From Pachyseris speciosa (taxonomy: Eukaryota; Cnidaria; Anthozoa; Scleractinia; Pachyseridae), in contig JAEMWC010000454.1 of assembly GCA_016490735.1 (NCBI GenBank), positions 206,001 through 270,000 on the forward strand: a DNA stretch of 64,000 bases. Direction: 5' to 3'. Positions within the stretch are counted from its first letter, which is position 1; each line of letters starts with the position of its first letter. Made by a program: the position numbers and the translations under genes. The notes beneath the pieces are model-generated. The model saw only the letters and a program-made list of their open reading frames with translations. It did not search any database and was not told the DNA's origin. Positions 11,676 through 22,500 of the stretch are shown piece by piece.

Positions 11676-12090
11676 AAGGGAACCTCCACTCTTAGAAAAA
11701 AATTCACGCTAAATTGTTGGAAATAATTACTAGCTTTCAAATTTTGTTTTGAAACGTGGCTATAACATTTAAGTGTACGAAAACATCGACATCATTATCG
11801 CTTATTTTCGCTTTCAAATTTCCCGGGCGAGGCCATTTTGGATTTGATGACGTGTAATAGTTGCACCTCTTGTCAGGAAGCAAATGAAGCAGAAAATCCT
11901 TTGTGTAAACAATGAGGCAACCATTATACGTCATCAAATCCAAAATGGCCGCGCCCGGGAAATTTGAAAGCGATAATAGGCGATGATGATATCTATTTTT
12001 TTGTACATTTAAATGTTATATCTACGTTTGAAAACAAATTTGAAATCTAGTAATTATTGCCTCAAACTTAGCGTCAGTGGAGGTTCCCTT
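11676..12090. mobile_element. MITE with TTAA-type ends, about 415 bp
   Basis: Inverted ends AAGGGAACCTCCACT and AGTGGAGGTTCCCTT, with TTAA at both borders and internal inverted segments (aaatggccgcgcccgggaaat against the 11820 region). A relative lies at 15327-15735. Confidence 0.72.
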
Positions 12091-12778
12091 AACGTGCTTC
12101 GATTTCCCATCGGCCCATCGTAGGTTCACCAGTGTGCAATCTCCCTCCGACCTAAAGCCAAATAAAAAGATATCTGGAAAGTGTACAGATGTCGTGTCCT
12201 AAAGAAAATCAAGAAGAACATCTGTTACAGTTCTAAACGAGTTACGTTTTTAGATCTCCAAGAGAGAGCTATTTGAACCTACTTCAGACGGCTGGTGTTA
12301 TATATTAGCTAAAACATGGAGAGTATTGCCTTTGCCACGAACTGCGGTTCAATCCTCCCGCTCAATTTCTTTTCGTTCCAGGCCCATCAAACTGGAAAGG
12401 TGACTGCAAGACGGGAAAGAAGCAATCACCTATCGACATCAAAGGCGCAACGTATGACAAAGGCTTGTGTATATTCACCCTTAAAAAGTATAAAGAGATA
12501 CCCGGCTTCAACTTCAGTGCCTCTAACAATGGCCATGGCCTAACTGTGGCATTTTCTGAATTGCACTATGAAGTGAGTGGAGGTGGACTTGGTGATAGTT
12601 ACACAACTGTCCAGCTTCACATCCACTGGGGATCAACCAACTCAGTAGGATCGGAGCACAAAGTAAACGGAAAACAATACCCCGCTGAGGTATTTGTTTG
12701 TTTGTTTACGTATAATTAGGCAGTGACGTCAAGCCATTGGCCTTGCCTCCTTCAACTCCACACGTAAAACTTGAAGGG

Positions 12779-12985
12779 GACGTAAAAGAACCCACACACT
12801 GATCATAAACAGTAGGGGATATAGTTCCTGGTGCTTCTGGTGTATCCTATCACACATCACACATCACACATCACACACACAGAGTTGGGTGGAGGCTGGG
12901 CACTGGGCTGACCACCAGTCCCCAGAGCCTCGGTTGGTCACGCCTTGGCGAGGAGAAGGACTGATGATCATCATTTTTGTTGCTC
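12779..12985 (+). repeat. SINE-type core sequence (unit 2)
   Basis: Same sequence and position in the intron as 2320-2510 of unit 1, with a slightly longer cacacatca repeat. Confidence 0.62.
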
Positions 12986-15326
12986 GCCTTGAACCCAACA
13001 TTTCCAACAAGAAGCTAGCTTAGGTGCAGACGTCTTATGGCATGGCGATTGATTGTTTTTCTCTTTAGTATGCCAAACAATGCTCTTTCACCCAAAACAA
13101 CCTTTTTCCCAGTCAGAATGGATAAGCAACAAACAGAAAACTGACTCCTTTAGTCTGCAAGCTTAACCGTTACTTCTTCTCTCACGTAGTTGCATTTTGT
13201 CAGCTACAACACAAGATATCCCAACATCACCACAGCTCTGGGCCACTCCGATGGACTAGCAGTTCTTGGTGTCTTAATTGAGGTAAAGTAGCCTTCCTTT
13301 GACAAAAAAAAAAAAAAGATTGACATATCATAACAGAAATCATTCCACTGAAAAGGAGCAAAGCCTGAAGCGTTTGGAATTCGCTAGGCAGCTCGTAAAC
13401 GTTCTACGATACCGGACCAAAACCAAAGAAATTGCTCCTCCGAGTACAGGAGGTGTCCGAGTACGAGAGGTGTCCGAAAGCGAAGGTTCGACTGTAATAG
13501 TTTAAGACCTATGGCCTTACAACGAGGGAGCTCAGATAAAACCGTGCCACGTGACCAAAGCCTAGTATCATCACATCACGACAAAACTAATATAAATTTG
13601 CACGAGACCCAAGATTACAAATACAATAGTTTGTGTTCTTTATATAGCGACTTTTTAACGGTGTAAGCGGGTTATAACTGCATTGCAAAGAGAAGATCAT
13701 TGCTTTCAAAATATACAAATACAAATTTCTTCAAAGTGACCTTTTCTGTATCCCATCGTATTTAGAAGTGATGCCACAATTTACGGATGACATGTCCGAC
13801 TTAAAATTTTTACGGATCATCAGTAAAGAGAGCCGAGCAAGTACGGCGAGTGACAGTACTTTCAATTCGTTTCTTGTTGTCGACTGTTTTGGAGTAATAC
13901 AATTACTCTCCCTCTGTTTTGTCCCAGGTTGGAGACAGCAATAACACGGCGTATTCAATTCTGGAGGTCTGCGGTGCCGTCACCAGCAGCGGTAATTTGT
14001 TTCTTTGGTTGTTTGTGTCTTTTTTGTTTTTGTTTTTGTTTTTTTTTTTGTTTTCCATACCTTGAAAATGACAGAAATGCCGGAACGTCGGTGTTTAAAT
14101 TAACACATACATCAAAAAGAATTTCCCAGAACTCAACTGAATTACGTAGCATACATTATCGTCAACTTATCTGTTTGTAGATTAACACAAAAAATAGGAA
14201 AGACACTTGAATCTATGTTGACCAGGCTGAGAGTTTTTACTGGTACCTGAAAGGTCGTTTTCTTGTCAAGTTGAACAAAATAACTTGAAGAAACCATTAA
14301 GTTTTAAAATTATCCACAGTACGGCCAGTACCGCCCCCAAGGCCACTGTGAAATGTTTTCAGAAACACAAATATGTGGGTCGACCAATACATCCACCGTT
14401 GCCACCGAGATTCTACTATACACCCTTCATCACTGAAGGCCGGGCATACAAGGGAGAGTCGTATGGGGGTCACTGTCTCGCGATTATTTGACGAATAGGG
14501 ACTTTCACCCTAGGACTTCTTGCAGGGACCTATCACTGGGAATCATCCCTGCCTGTGATACTGACGACCTTTTAGCACACCCCAAGTTGTAATTCTTGAG
14601 CGACATCAACTTTTGTTCATTCTTTACCCAAACGGAACAACTTCTCTTACTGTACTTTGCCTCATTTCTTGAAAATATTCATCGAGTTATCTATTATGTC
14701 TCTCCGTTTCATGTGATATGTTTCCTCAGGCACAAGTTAAACTATACCGCCCTTCAAATTCACCCCTATGTTGCCCACCACTGCCAAGTTCTTCCGGTAC
14801 AATGGCTCCCTCACTACTCCCGATTGCAACGAGGCAGTCACGTGGACAGTTTTCAAGGATGCCGTCAAGATATCGCAATACCAGGTAGGTATTCAGTTAA
14901 CTGTCGGCAGTAACTTGTGTTATAATTGGCTTTGCTTTGCTGCGCTTTGTGATTAGTTGGCGAACATCGCGCCCCTTTTTTCAACCAATGAGAAGGAAAA
15001 TCAAAACCAATCGCAACAAGCATTTTCCACGCTTCACTTTCGCGCTGATACTCCCTTAGTGTTCGAGCTGGTCAAGAGAGTTACGGAGGTAAATATTTAT
15101 ATGGCAATTCATTCAGTTCTCAGTTGCGTTATCTTCATAGAGAGGCTGTCTATTAAGTGTTGTAAAACCAAAACAATTACTCTGACCAATCACAACAGAG
15201 GCACACGGCGCAATGAGGCAATCAGAATTCGAAGTAATTACATGTAGCCGACGCCAAACGCGGGAAAATAAGCGCGATCCAGTCATGCGCGCCATTCACG
15301 GGTGCTTTCCACTTCTTACTGCAATC

Positions 15327-15735
15327 TTACCTCCACTCTTAAAAAAATTGACCTTAAATTGTTGGAAATTATTACTAGTTTCCAAATTTAGTTTATAACT
15401 TGGGAATAGCATTAAAAGTGCACAAAAAAATTGGGCATCATTAACGCCTTTTTTCGCTTTTAAAATTCCCGTGCAGTTTTTATTTCGTGACGTCAATTGG
15501 TTGCAGCTATTGTCAGGAAGCAAATGAAACAGAAAATCCTTTGTGTTAAACAATAAAGCAACCATTACACGTCATGAAATCCAGTATGGCCGCGCCCTTG
15601 AAGTGTAAAAGTGAAAATTGGTGTTAATGATATCGATTTTTTTTTCTACACTTAAATGTTATATGCACGTTTTAAAACAAAAATTTCCAACAATTTAGGA
15701 TCAGTTTGTTGTAAGAGTGGAGGTCTCCTTTAACT
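15327..15735. mobile_element. MITE, relative of 11676-12090
   Basis: Ends cttacctccactcttaaaaaa and ttgtaagagtggaggtctcctt are inverted copies. The interior again has two inverted halves (caaatgaaacagaaaatcctttg is shared with 11882-11905). Present only in the copy-2 intron. Confidence 0.68.
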
Positions 15736-15836
15736 TTAAAAGAGCTCAGCGCATGCCTTCTAACTGCTTTTGTAGGCTTCTTCTAACTGACCATATGGCG
15801 AGTTGTCTTGTAAAGCAGTTAACAAGAAGTATTAGA

Positions 15837-16270
15837 GCGGTTTTCAATTGAGTGTCGAACTTAATTCTCGTTTAGCTTTGGTTTTGCATTACTTCGCTCT
15901 GCGATTGGCCAGGAAAACTCGCGGCACTTTCTCAACCAATCAGAAGCAAAACCAAAACCAATCGCGACTCGCACGCGCGTATTTTCCCACGCTTAGCGCC
16001 GACTACATGTAATTGCTTCGTATTCTGATTGGCTCATTGCATTGCTTACTTCTGTTATGATTGGTTGGAGTAATTGCTTTGGTTTTGGTTTTACGACACT
16101 CAATAGGCTAGTTTCGAATTGTGGGAGAACAAAAGAACAGAGTCGAGGTTGAGGGGAATAATTTGCATTTTCCTTTGTTTTTGACAAAAGAAAATGCAAA
16201 TTATTCCCCTCAACCTCGACTCTGTTCTTTTGTTCTCCCACAATTCGAAACTAGCCTATTGAAAAGCGCT
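15837..16270. mobile_element. MITE with TA duplication and nested perfect palindrome
   Basis: Inverted ends GAGCGGTTTTCAATTGAG and ATTGAAAAGCGCTC, bordered by TA. Copy 1 keeps the empty site (agaagtattaaaagtaac, about 6980). Related sequences lie at 49172-49806 and 55855-56240, and degraded ones in both carbonic anhydrase introns (about 5870-6240 and 14930-15260). The right half contains a 161-bp inverted repeat (16101-16261). Confidence 0.78.
16101..16261. repeat. Near-perfect 161-bp inverted repeat
   Basis: caataggctagtttcgaatt at the left is answered by aattcgaaactagcctattg at the right. The arms match base for base almost to the centre (ctttgtttttgacaaaag), giving about 72 paired bases and a tiny loop. 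Confidence 0.93.
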
Positions 16271-16809
16271 CTAAAAGTAACATTGATCCAACATCATAGC
16301 GAAGATTAAAAGTTTGTGGAATGTCAAAGTTGTTTGAGGGTTCAATTTGAATCTCATTAGAAGGAAACTCCTGTGTGCTTGAGTACATTTCATTGAATTA
16401 ATAGGATAAATTCTCAGCATTTTAGTCTAGAAACGTTTGCTCGGCACTTTCTTAGTCTCTTTGGTTTCTTCCCCAGATGAATCTTCTGCGCAGTCTCAAA
16501 TTTGCAGACGATAAGCCGATGGTTGACAACTTCCGCCCAGTGCAGAAACTCCACACCCGAAACATCCTGTCCAGTTTCGAGGTCAGGGAGCCAACGGCGG
16601 CAACTGAAACCACTTGTGGTACAAAGAAGCCCACGGGTAGCGCATCTACTGTCAAGATGACCGCTGGCTTGTTGATCTTGATGTCGCTTGCTGGCTTTTT
16701 TTTGCTTTAGGTATTACGTCAAGAGAAGCTGAAGTAGTTTATCATTATAATACGTTTTCTTTCTTTCTTTAGAGCGCCACAGGGACTCTCGCCTCATCTT
16801 GGTGAATCT

Positions 16810-16815
16810 AATAAA
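16810..16815 (+). promoter_or_regulatory. poly(A) signal of carbonic anhydrase copy 2
   Basis: AATAAA at the position equivalent to the copy-1 signal, 99 bases past the stop. Confidence 0.55.
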
Positions 16816-18552
16816 CGTTACCGTGAGAAACGATTTTGAATTTTAGAAAGTGTTATTTGAAAGAGCATTGGAATCGACTCCGTTTTTTTTTTTTTTTGAA
16901 CGGGAGGTTTGAAACAGAGATACTAACCGAAACCGTAGGAATTAGACCAAACCTATTCTAGGGCGTTTTTCTTTGCATGGGACACCCGGTTGTTCCGGTG
17001 GTAAATCAAATGGAAATGTATTTACATTCAGCGGAACTAAGCTGTAAGTGGCAGTGACAAAGAATGTAAATATTTTCCTGTTGGTATGAACGATCGCGTG
17101 TTGGAATGGTGTTAATTGAGTCTTTTGTTGTAAGTGTTTATAAGGTTTGCTCACAGTTCGAGCTGCACACCCACTTCTGTGGTTGAGTCGTGAATATAAA
17201 TAGGAACAGACTTTTCCACTGGAAGTTTTCGAAGAAAAGGTAATTCCTTCTGAGTTATTCCTCTTTTCTCGTCGTTACCAGAATGATGGAAAACTCCTGT
17301 ACCATCTGCGGCGTCCCACTAGTTCCATGCTCCTTGGTGAATTAACGCGCGGTTTGGTGCTGTTTTGGTGAATACTCAGTCTCTTAAAGAGTGCCTCAGC
17401 GCAAAAGAAACACGCTCGTCCCGTTCCGTTTTTATTGAGGAAAATTTGCCCTGTTCCTGTTAACAGAAAATTCTCTCCGGTTTTTTCATTCAAATGGAAA
17501 GCGCCCCTAGTCGCAGTTGCTCTAAGAGCAAGTAACTTTATCCAGATCACAATGAAAACGTTTTAGTTGTAGCACATTCTATCTGCGGAATGGCGAATTA
17601 TGCCCTGGATAAAGAAATCAACAACCATTGTGAGTCGTTTCATTATTTTTGGTAGGGAATGAAATTTCGGCTAAATTTCTGAATTTTCTCAGTGGCTGCA
17701 GTTCTCGCCGTTTCTCTATTCGAGGTCTCGCACTAGCGGACCGCGAATTGATGATTTACAATGCCGTTATTTTGATAGAGAGCGAGGGCTTCCTGTGGTG
17801 AAGTGTAGTTGTTTTCGATTGGCTGTCGGGAAGGCAGTGGAACAGGTTGTTTTTTCTTTCGTTTTTTTTAAACTACCAATCAGTCAATATGACTACCCTT
17901 TCGTTATGGCCCTAAAACGCACAATTTGTGGAAGCATTTTCTCTTGGTGGAAGTTATTTTCTAGTCTAATGAACCTTGTTTTAAAAAAAAATGCTATTAC
18001 CCTGTTCATGCGATCCTATTATATGGACTGTCAGTAGTCATACTAAGCCCTTAGTCGATCAAATTTTTCCCTTCAAAATCACTGCTTTGGTCAAAGGTAT
18101 GGGATAATGGCAACAATCAACGAACAATTTCTCTCGACTACAAAAGAAAACAAACTGTAGGAGAACATGCACGTTGAAAACGGAGTCCAAAGGGATTCAC
18201 GGTGGGTGGGGTAGTAGTGCAAAACGTTGGCGTGAGGTATTGTAATAAGAACACCACAAAAAGCGAAATCATGTGTGACACTCATCGAAATTGCGTGACC
18301 ACGTACGACAAAAGTATCACCTTATTTTGATGAGCACCAAAAGCATCTTCGCACAAATCAAAGCTACATTCGACAGAACTCTGACGCTACCTTGACAGCA
18401 TTCAAAAGCGCATTACTTTTGTGGCCTTTGAAGTTAAAGACTCAGCAAAGACTGCCTTGAAAACACACCTTTACCACATGTCAAATGTGTTTGGAGAAGG
18501 CGATTTTTCGTAACGTGTTACCGTCGCATTGATCTAGGTGTTGCCCTTTTTC

Positions 18553-19540
18553 ACAGCAAGACATCAACGTTTTTCAACTTCTACAGAGTTATTTCAGAGA
18601 ATGACGTCGGGAGATATTCCTGTAATTAAAAAAATTATAATAGGCAAACTAAATTTTCACTAGTGCGTCAAAGGTAGCGCACAAACTTTGCTGATACCAG
18701 CCTGTGTTCCAAAATGTTTGTACAGAGATGATCACTTCAACTGCGTTTTCGTACTTGGTAATCTGACAATTGTTTCGCAGTTGTTTTAATGTAAATTTAA
18801 CTCAATTTTAACCTCTCGGCCCAATTTAAGTTCAATATTATGTCGTGTATGAGACGTTCCCGGGAAGTCCAATACTTCAAATCCCCAAAAATTACAAAGG
18901 GAGTCCGTTAGTCCCTATTAATTCAGTTTCTAGAGTAAAGCAATGATTCCGTTTAAAGACGTTTTTGTTCCCTCTGCTCTGTGGCTCCACATCAAAGACC
19001 GATATGGCCTGTGAAAAGTTTAAAGTACACTGTATATGTTCCCTTTCGAGGCAAACCCATCAATTATAATACCCAAAATAACAGAACACAAATTTAACCC
19101 TCTTTATGCTCTTTCTTTACCAAAAGCGCCCAGGATTGTAAATGCAACATGTACCCAAACCACAGGCGGATATAGGGGAGACTTCGTTGAAGGCCCCTTA
19201 ACACCCAGCCACCAAAGAAAAGAAAGACACCAGGGCCGAAATGTTTCAATTCAGTACTTTCACTTCGGGCCCACTAGCCCGACACTTTTCCGATCTGCCG
19301 GCCGTGATAAACGGCACTTCTCTGTAGCGTGAACTAGAACCTCGAAACACAAGGTTCAAAAGTTAGAATCGTATCCCTTGGACAGAGGTTCAAATTTCTT
19401 CTATTGTCTCGCTATTGGTCAGCTTGGTACGTGAGGACTTGTGCTTGATTCTGTCCGTTCTATTGGCTCACTAAACCCAGCTGGAGGCTTGGGCCGAGAA
19501 GGACGCTTTTCAAAGCCTGGAGGAGGTAGTTGGAAATCAT
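18553..19540. other. Intergenic, no gene recognised
   Basis: Between the end of duplication unit 2 and the 3' end of the RNF25-like gene. I see no convincing exon, RNA gene or named repeat. The last part (19385-19540) continues the RNF25-like C-terminal coding frame after an apparent frameshift (see that entry). Confidence 0.5.
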
Positions 19541-22500
19541 TTATAGACTGACCACTCCCCCTTTACCGACCACCATACTCTCAAATCCAGGGGGAGGCAT
19601 GTAAGTCTTGCCCTTGTTACTTCTGCTTGCCCCCTTGGTGCTGGAAATTTCCTTGACAGAGGTTGCTTGATCTTGGGAGTGGTCTTTTTTCTGAAGGGAA
19701 GGCTTGACAGCTTCCGATGGCTGAGTATCCGACGTCTGTTTAACAAAATTTTCAGTCGAAGTCGTATTTGCACCCCAATCGCTGCCACCATTTTCCTTAT
19801 ATGAAGTTTTAGCGCCTTCCGTAGATTGGGCCTTTGAAGTGGTTTTTTCAGTTACCTCAGCAGAATTCACATTATTACTGGAGTTGTTTCCACCACTTTT
19901 CTGACGGGAAGGCTTGACACCGTCCGTGGGCCGAGCTTTTGAGCTAGAAGAACTCGCATTTTTGTTTGAGCCCTTGCCCCCATCTTCTAAGTCACTTTTC
20001 CTTTCATCAGATCTCCTCCCTCTTCCTGTCTTTCCACGCCCCTTTTTAGCAGACCTTGGTCTTTCGCCATTAGAACTCGGTCTTGAATTGCCATCACTAG
20101 TTCCACCACAGTCGTCCCTTGACACCTTCTCTGACACGCCTTCAACAGAAACCTTTATATCTCCAAGTTCTGTCTGATCGTTGGCCTGGTTTGCCTCCAC
20201 ATAAAGAGAAAACCTATTTTTTTGTTCGTCAGATTCGTTAAGATCTATTTTTTCTAGGACCTTCTTTTCTGAACATTTTGGCCCGTCATCTCCAGATAAA
20301 CCCTTTTTCTCCGTTCCCCTTTGTTTGTCATGTTTAAACTTCCCTTCTTCAGGCTTACTTTCAGTTTTGTCAAAGGGACGCCGAGGACCTCGAGAACTAC
20401 GTGAGGTTTTCGCTTTCCTTTCCGGCTTATCGCTACGAACAGGGTTATTTTGTTCCTTATTTTCCTTAGCAATATCGGGCCGCTTTGGAACATTATTTTC
20501 CGGGGTTCTTTCCACGGTGCCCGTTTTTACGATGTCTGCCTCAGGCCCTGTGGTTGGCTCACAATCTAGACGCCGAGTTCCTCGAGAGGTGCGCGAGTTT
20601 TTCGTAAACTCTTTCCTCTCTTTCCTTTCCCATTTTTCGTTCCTTTCCCATTTTTCGATACGAACAGGGCTATTTCGTCTTTTAATTTCCTTGGCTACAT
20701 CAGGCCGCTTTGGGGCATTATTTGCGTGGGTTTCTTCGACGCGGTTCGTTTTCACGGTGTCTGCCTCACGCCCTGTGGTTGGCTCACTTTCTGGTTTCGC
20801 TTCCTCTTGACGGACCTGCTAACCAACAGAAATGAATTAGACTAACGCACCTGAGCAGTTTTCGACCAACGATGCTTGTATCTAAATTATTTCTTAACTT
20901 AGCTGTTTAATTTATTTCTTCTGTATTTATTTTATTCTTAATTTAGTTAGTTATAGTATATATGCATTTCCATGTATTTTTTTTTTATCATTTATTTATT
21001 GAAATCATTTTAAATTTACCAATTTACTTAACTTATTTTCTTATGAATACACTTAATACTTTAATAATTTTAATAAGTTTAAGTCGGGATCAAAAAATAC
21101 AATTCAAAATAATTCTACGTTGTACTAAGTATTGAAAACAACAGTCATGTGTATTAACAATAGTATAACAAATTTTTAACTTGTAACTACATGATAACTG
21201 TATCTTTTGGCTTATAACGTGGTAATCTAATGCATAGCTTATAATATGGTAATATTACAGTAGTAATGTAATCCTTTGGCTTATAATGTTAGGTGTTTAT
21301 TTATTACTAATACCCGCCAAGATTAGCTGATGCTATACGCGGGTTGTGTAAATTCTCGGTATACAATGTATATTTAATGAAAAATAAAGTAATGACGTTA
21401 TGACGTGACGTAATGACGTATGTTTATCATTGTGTACCAAGTTTGCAGTTAACGGATGAAATCACTGAAATAAAAGTCCTTCATTACGACATTCAAATGA
21501 AAAAGTGACTAACAGGAAGAAATACTTTGCTTCAGCGTTTCTTCAAATGAAAATGATCAGCGACTTCCCTGTTTTTCGAGTATCTTGTAGAAAAAAGTTT
21601 CACATTTTGAAAGGCTGTAAATATGACGTACCGTTGTTATGTCGATTAAAAATTTGTTTCTTTCCTGTTCAACGTCGATAACGCCCCCTTTCCGCTTTTG
21701 CTTCTCAAACAGGGAGGTCATTTTCCTCTGAAGTTTCTTGATTTCCTCGCTGGGCTTATAAACAAACTGAAACAACAAAACCAACCAAGAAATAGTTAGG
21801 TTGGGACTTTGATAATCGCCTGTAACAAGGTTCCGTTGCTTGCAATTCCCTCAAGGAAAATTGAAGTAAAATCGTAGAAAGAAATAAGAACATTTTGAAC
21901 CCACCTCATCCTCCTTAGCCTCGATTGAAGCAACAGTCTGCAGTTCCACGAGGTTGTATGTGATTGGCAGTCTACACATAGGACAATCCACCTGTGAAGT
22001 TTATAAATTCCTACTTCATTTTACACAATTCAACCCCTATATGAGCCGCCACTTTCGGGGAAATGGATAGAGGCCAGTTAATCCGGTCTGGCCGCTTAAT
22101 AGAGCCTAGAGACTGTCCAACCTTCGGGGTAGGAAAAATCGGGAGTATTTTCGAGCGCCGAAGTCGCGAGTCTCTAGGGGGTCTTGAACAACTGGGGCCT
22201 GATGTAAACCATTTTGACAAGTTTCTCAGTGATTTTACTGATCTGAGGGCTTGCGGTTCTGAACAGGTTTTTTTGTCACGGCTGCTCAGGGTTTACAAGA
22301 GTTGCGGTCAGTTGTTCTGTGTAAATTACTTTCATAATTCAATGTTTTATACTAAACAAAAAATGTTTGAGCTAAATAACAAGGCTAAGGTCTACGGTTC
22401 CAAATAGTGATACACAACAACAACAACAATCCTTATGTGCACTCTTCTTGCCTTGCCTTATTTTACAATATAGAGTACTGGCTGCCTGGAATAACCATAC

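Larger units (their letters stand above)
12382..16710 (+). pseudogene. alpha-carbonic anhydrase copy 2, exons 2-6, with premature stop
   Basis: Exons 12382-12689, 13190-13282, 13928-13991, 14730-14884 and 16477-16710 match copy 1 in length and splice sites (exon 5 is 3 bp shorter). His64, the three zinc ligands, Glu106, SLTTP and DNFRPVQ are all still encoded. In exon 5, however, the codons after the acceptor read aca agt taa, where copy 1 reads aca aat aaa. The in-frame TAA at 14738-14740 cuts the protein before Thr199 and the anchor. No alternative nearby acceptor restores the frame that I can see. The other exons remain open, so inactivation looks recent; assembly error or an unannotated splice choice are alternatives. 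No first exon is visible between the two copies. Confidence 0.82.
11127..18552. repeat. Tandem duplication unit 2 (carbonic anhydrase copy 2 plus flanks)
   Basis: Direct repeat of unit 1. The 3' flank (about 16,740-18,550) is nearly identical to 7,430-9,970, while the coding exons have diverged more. Unit-2-only insertions include MITEs at about 11676-12090, 15327-15735 and 15837-16270. The unit begins with the same atcgcattatccaatgata stretch as unit 1 and ends within the shared word ctaggtgttgcccttttt. Copy 1 has the word that is interrupted in copy 2 and vice versa, so both gains and losses have happened since duplication. Confidence 0.88.

Noticed and set aside
16121..16309. Identical short proteins on both strands (MGEQKNRVEVEGNNLHF...)
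   Set aside because: Consequence of the perfect inverted repeat, not genes.
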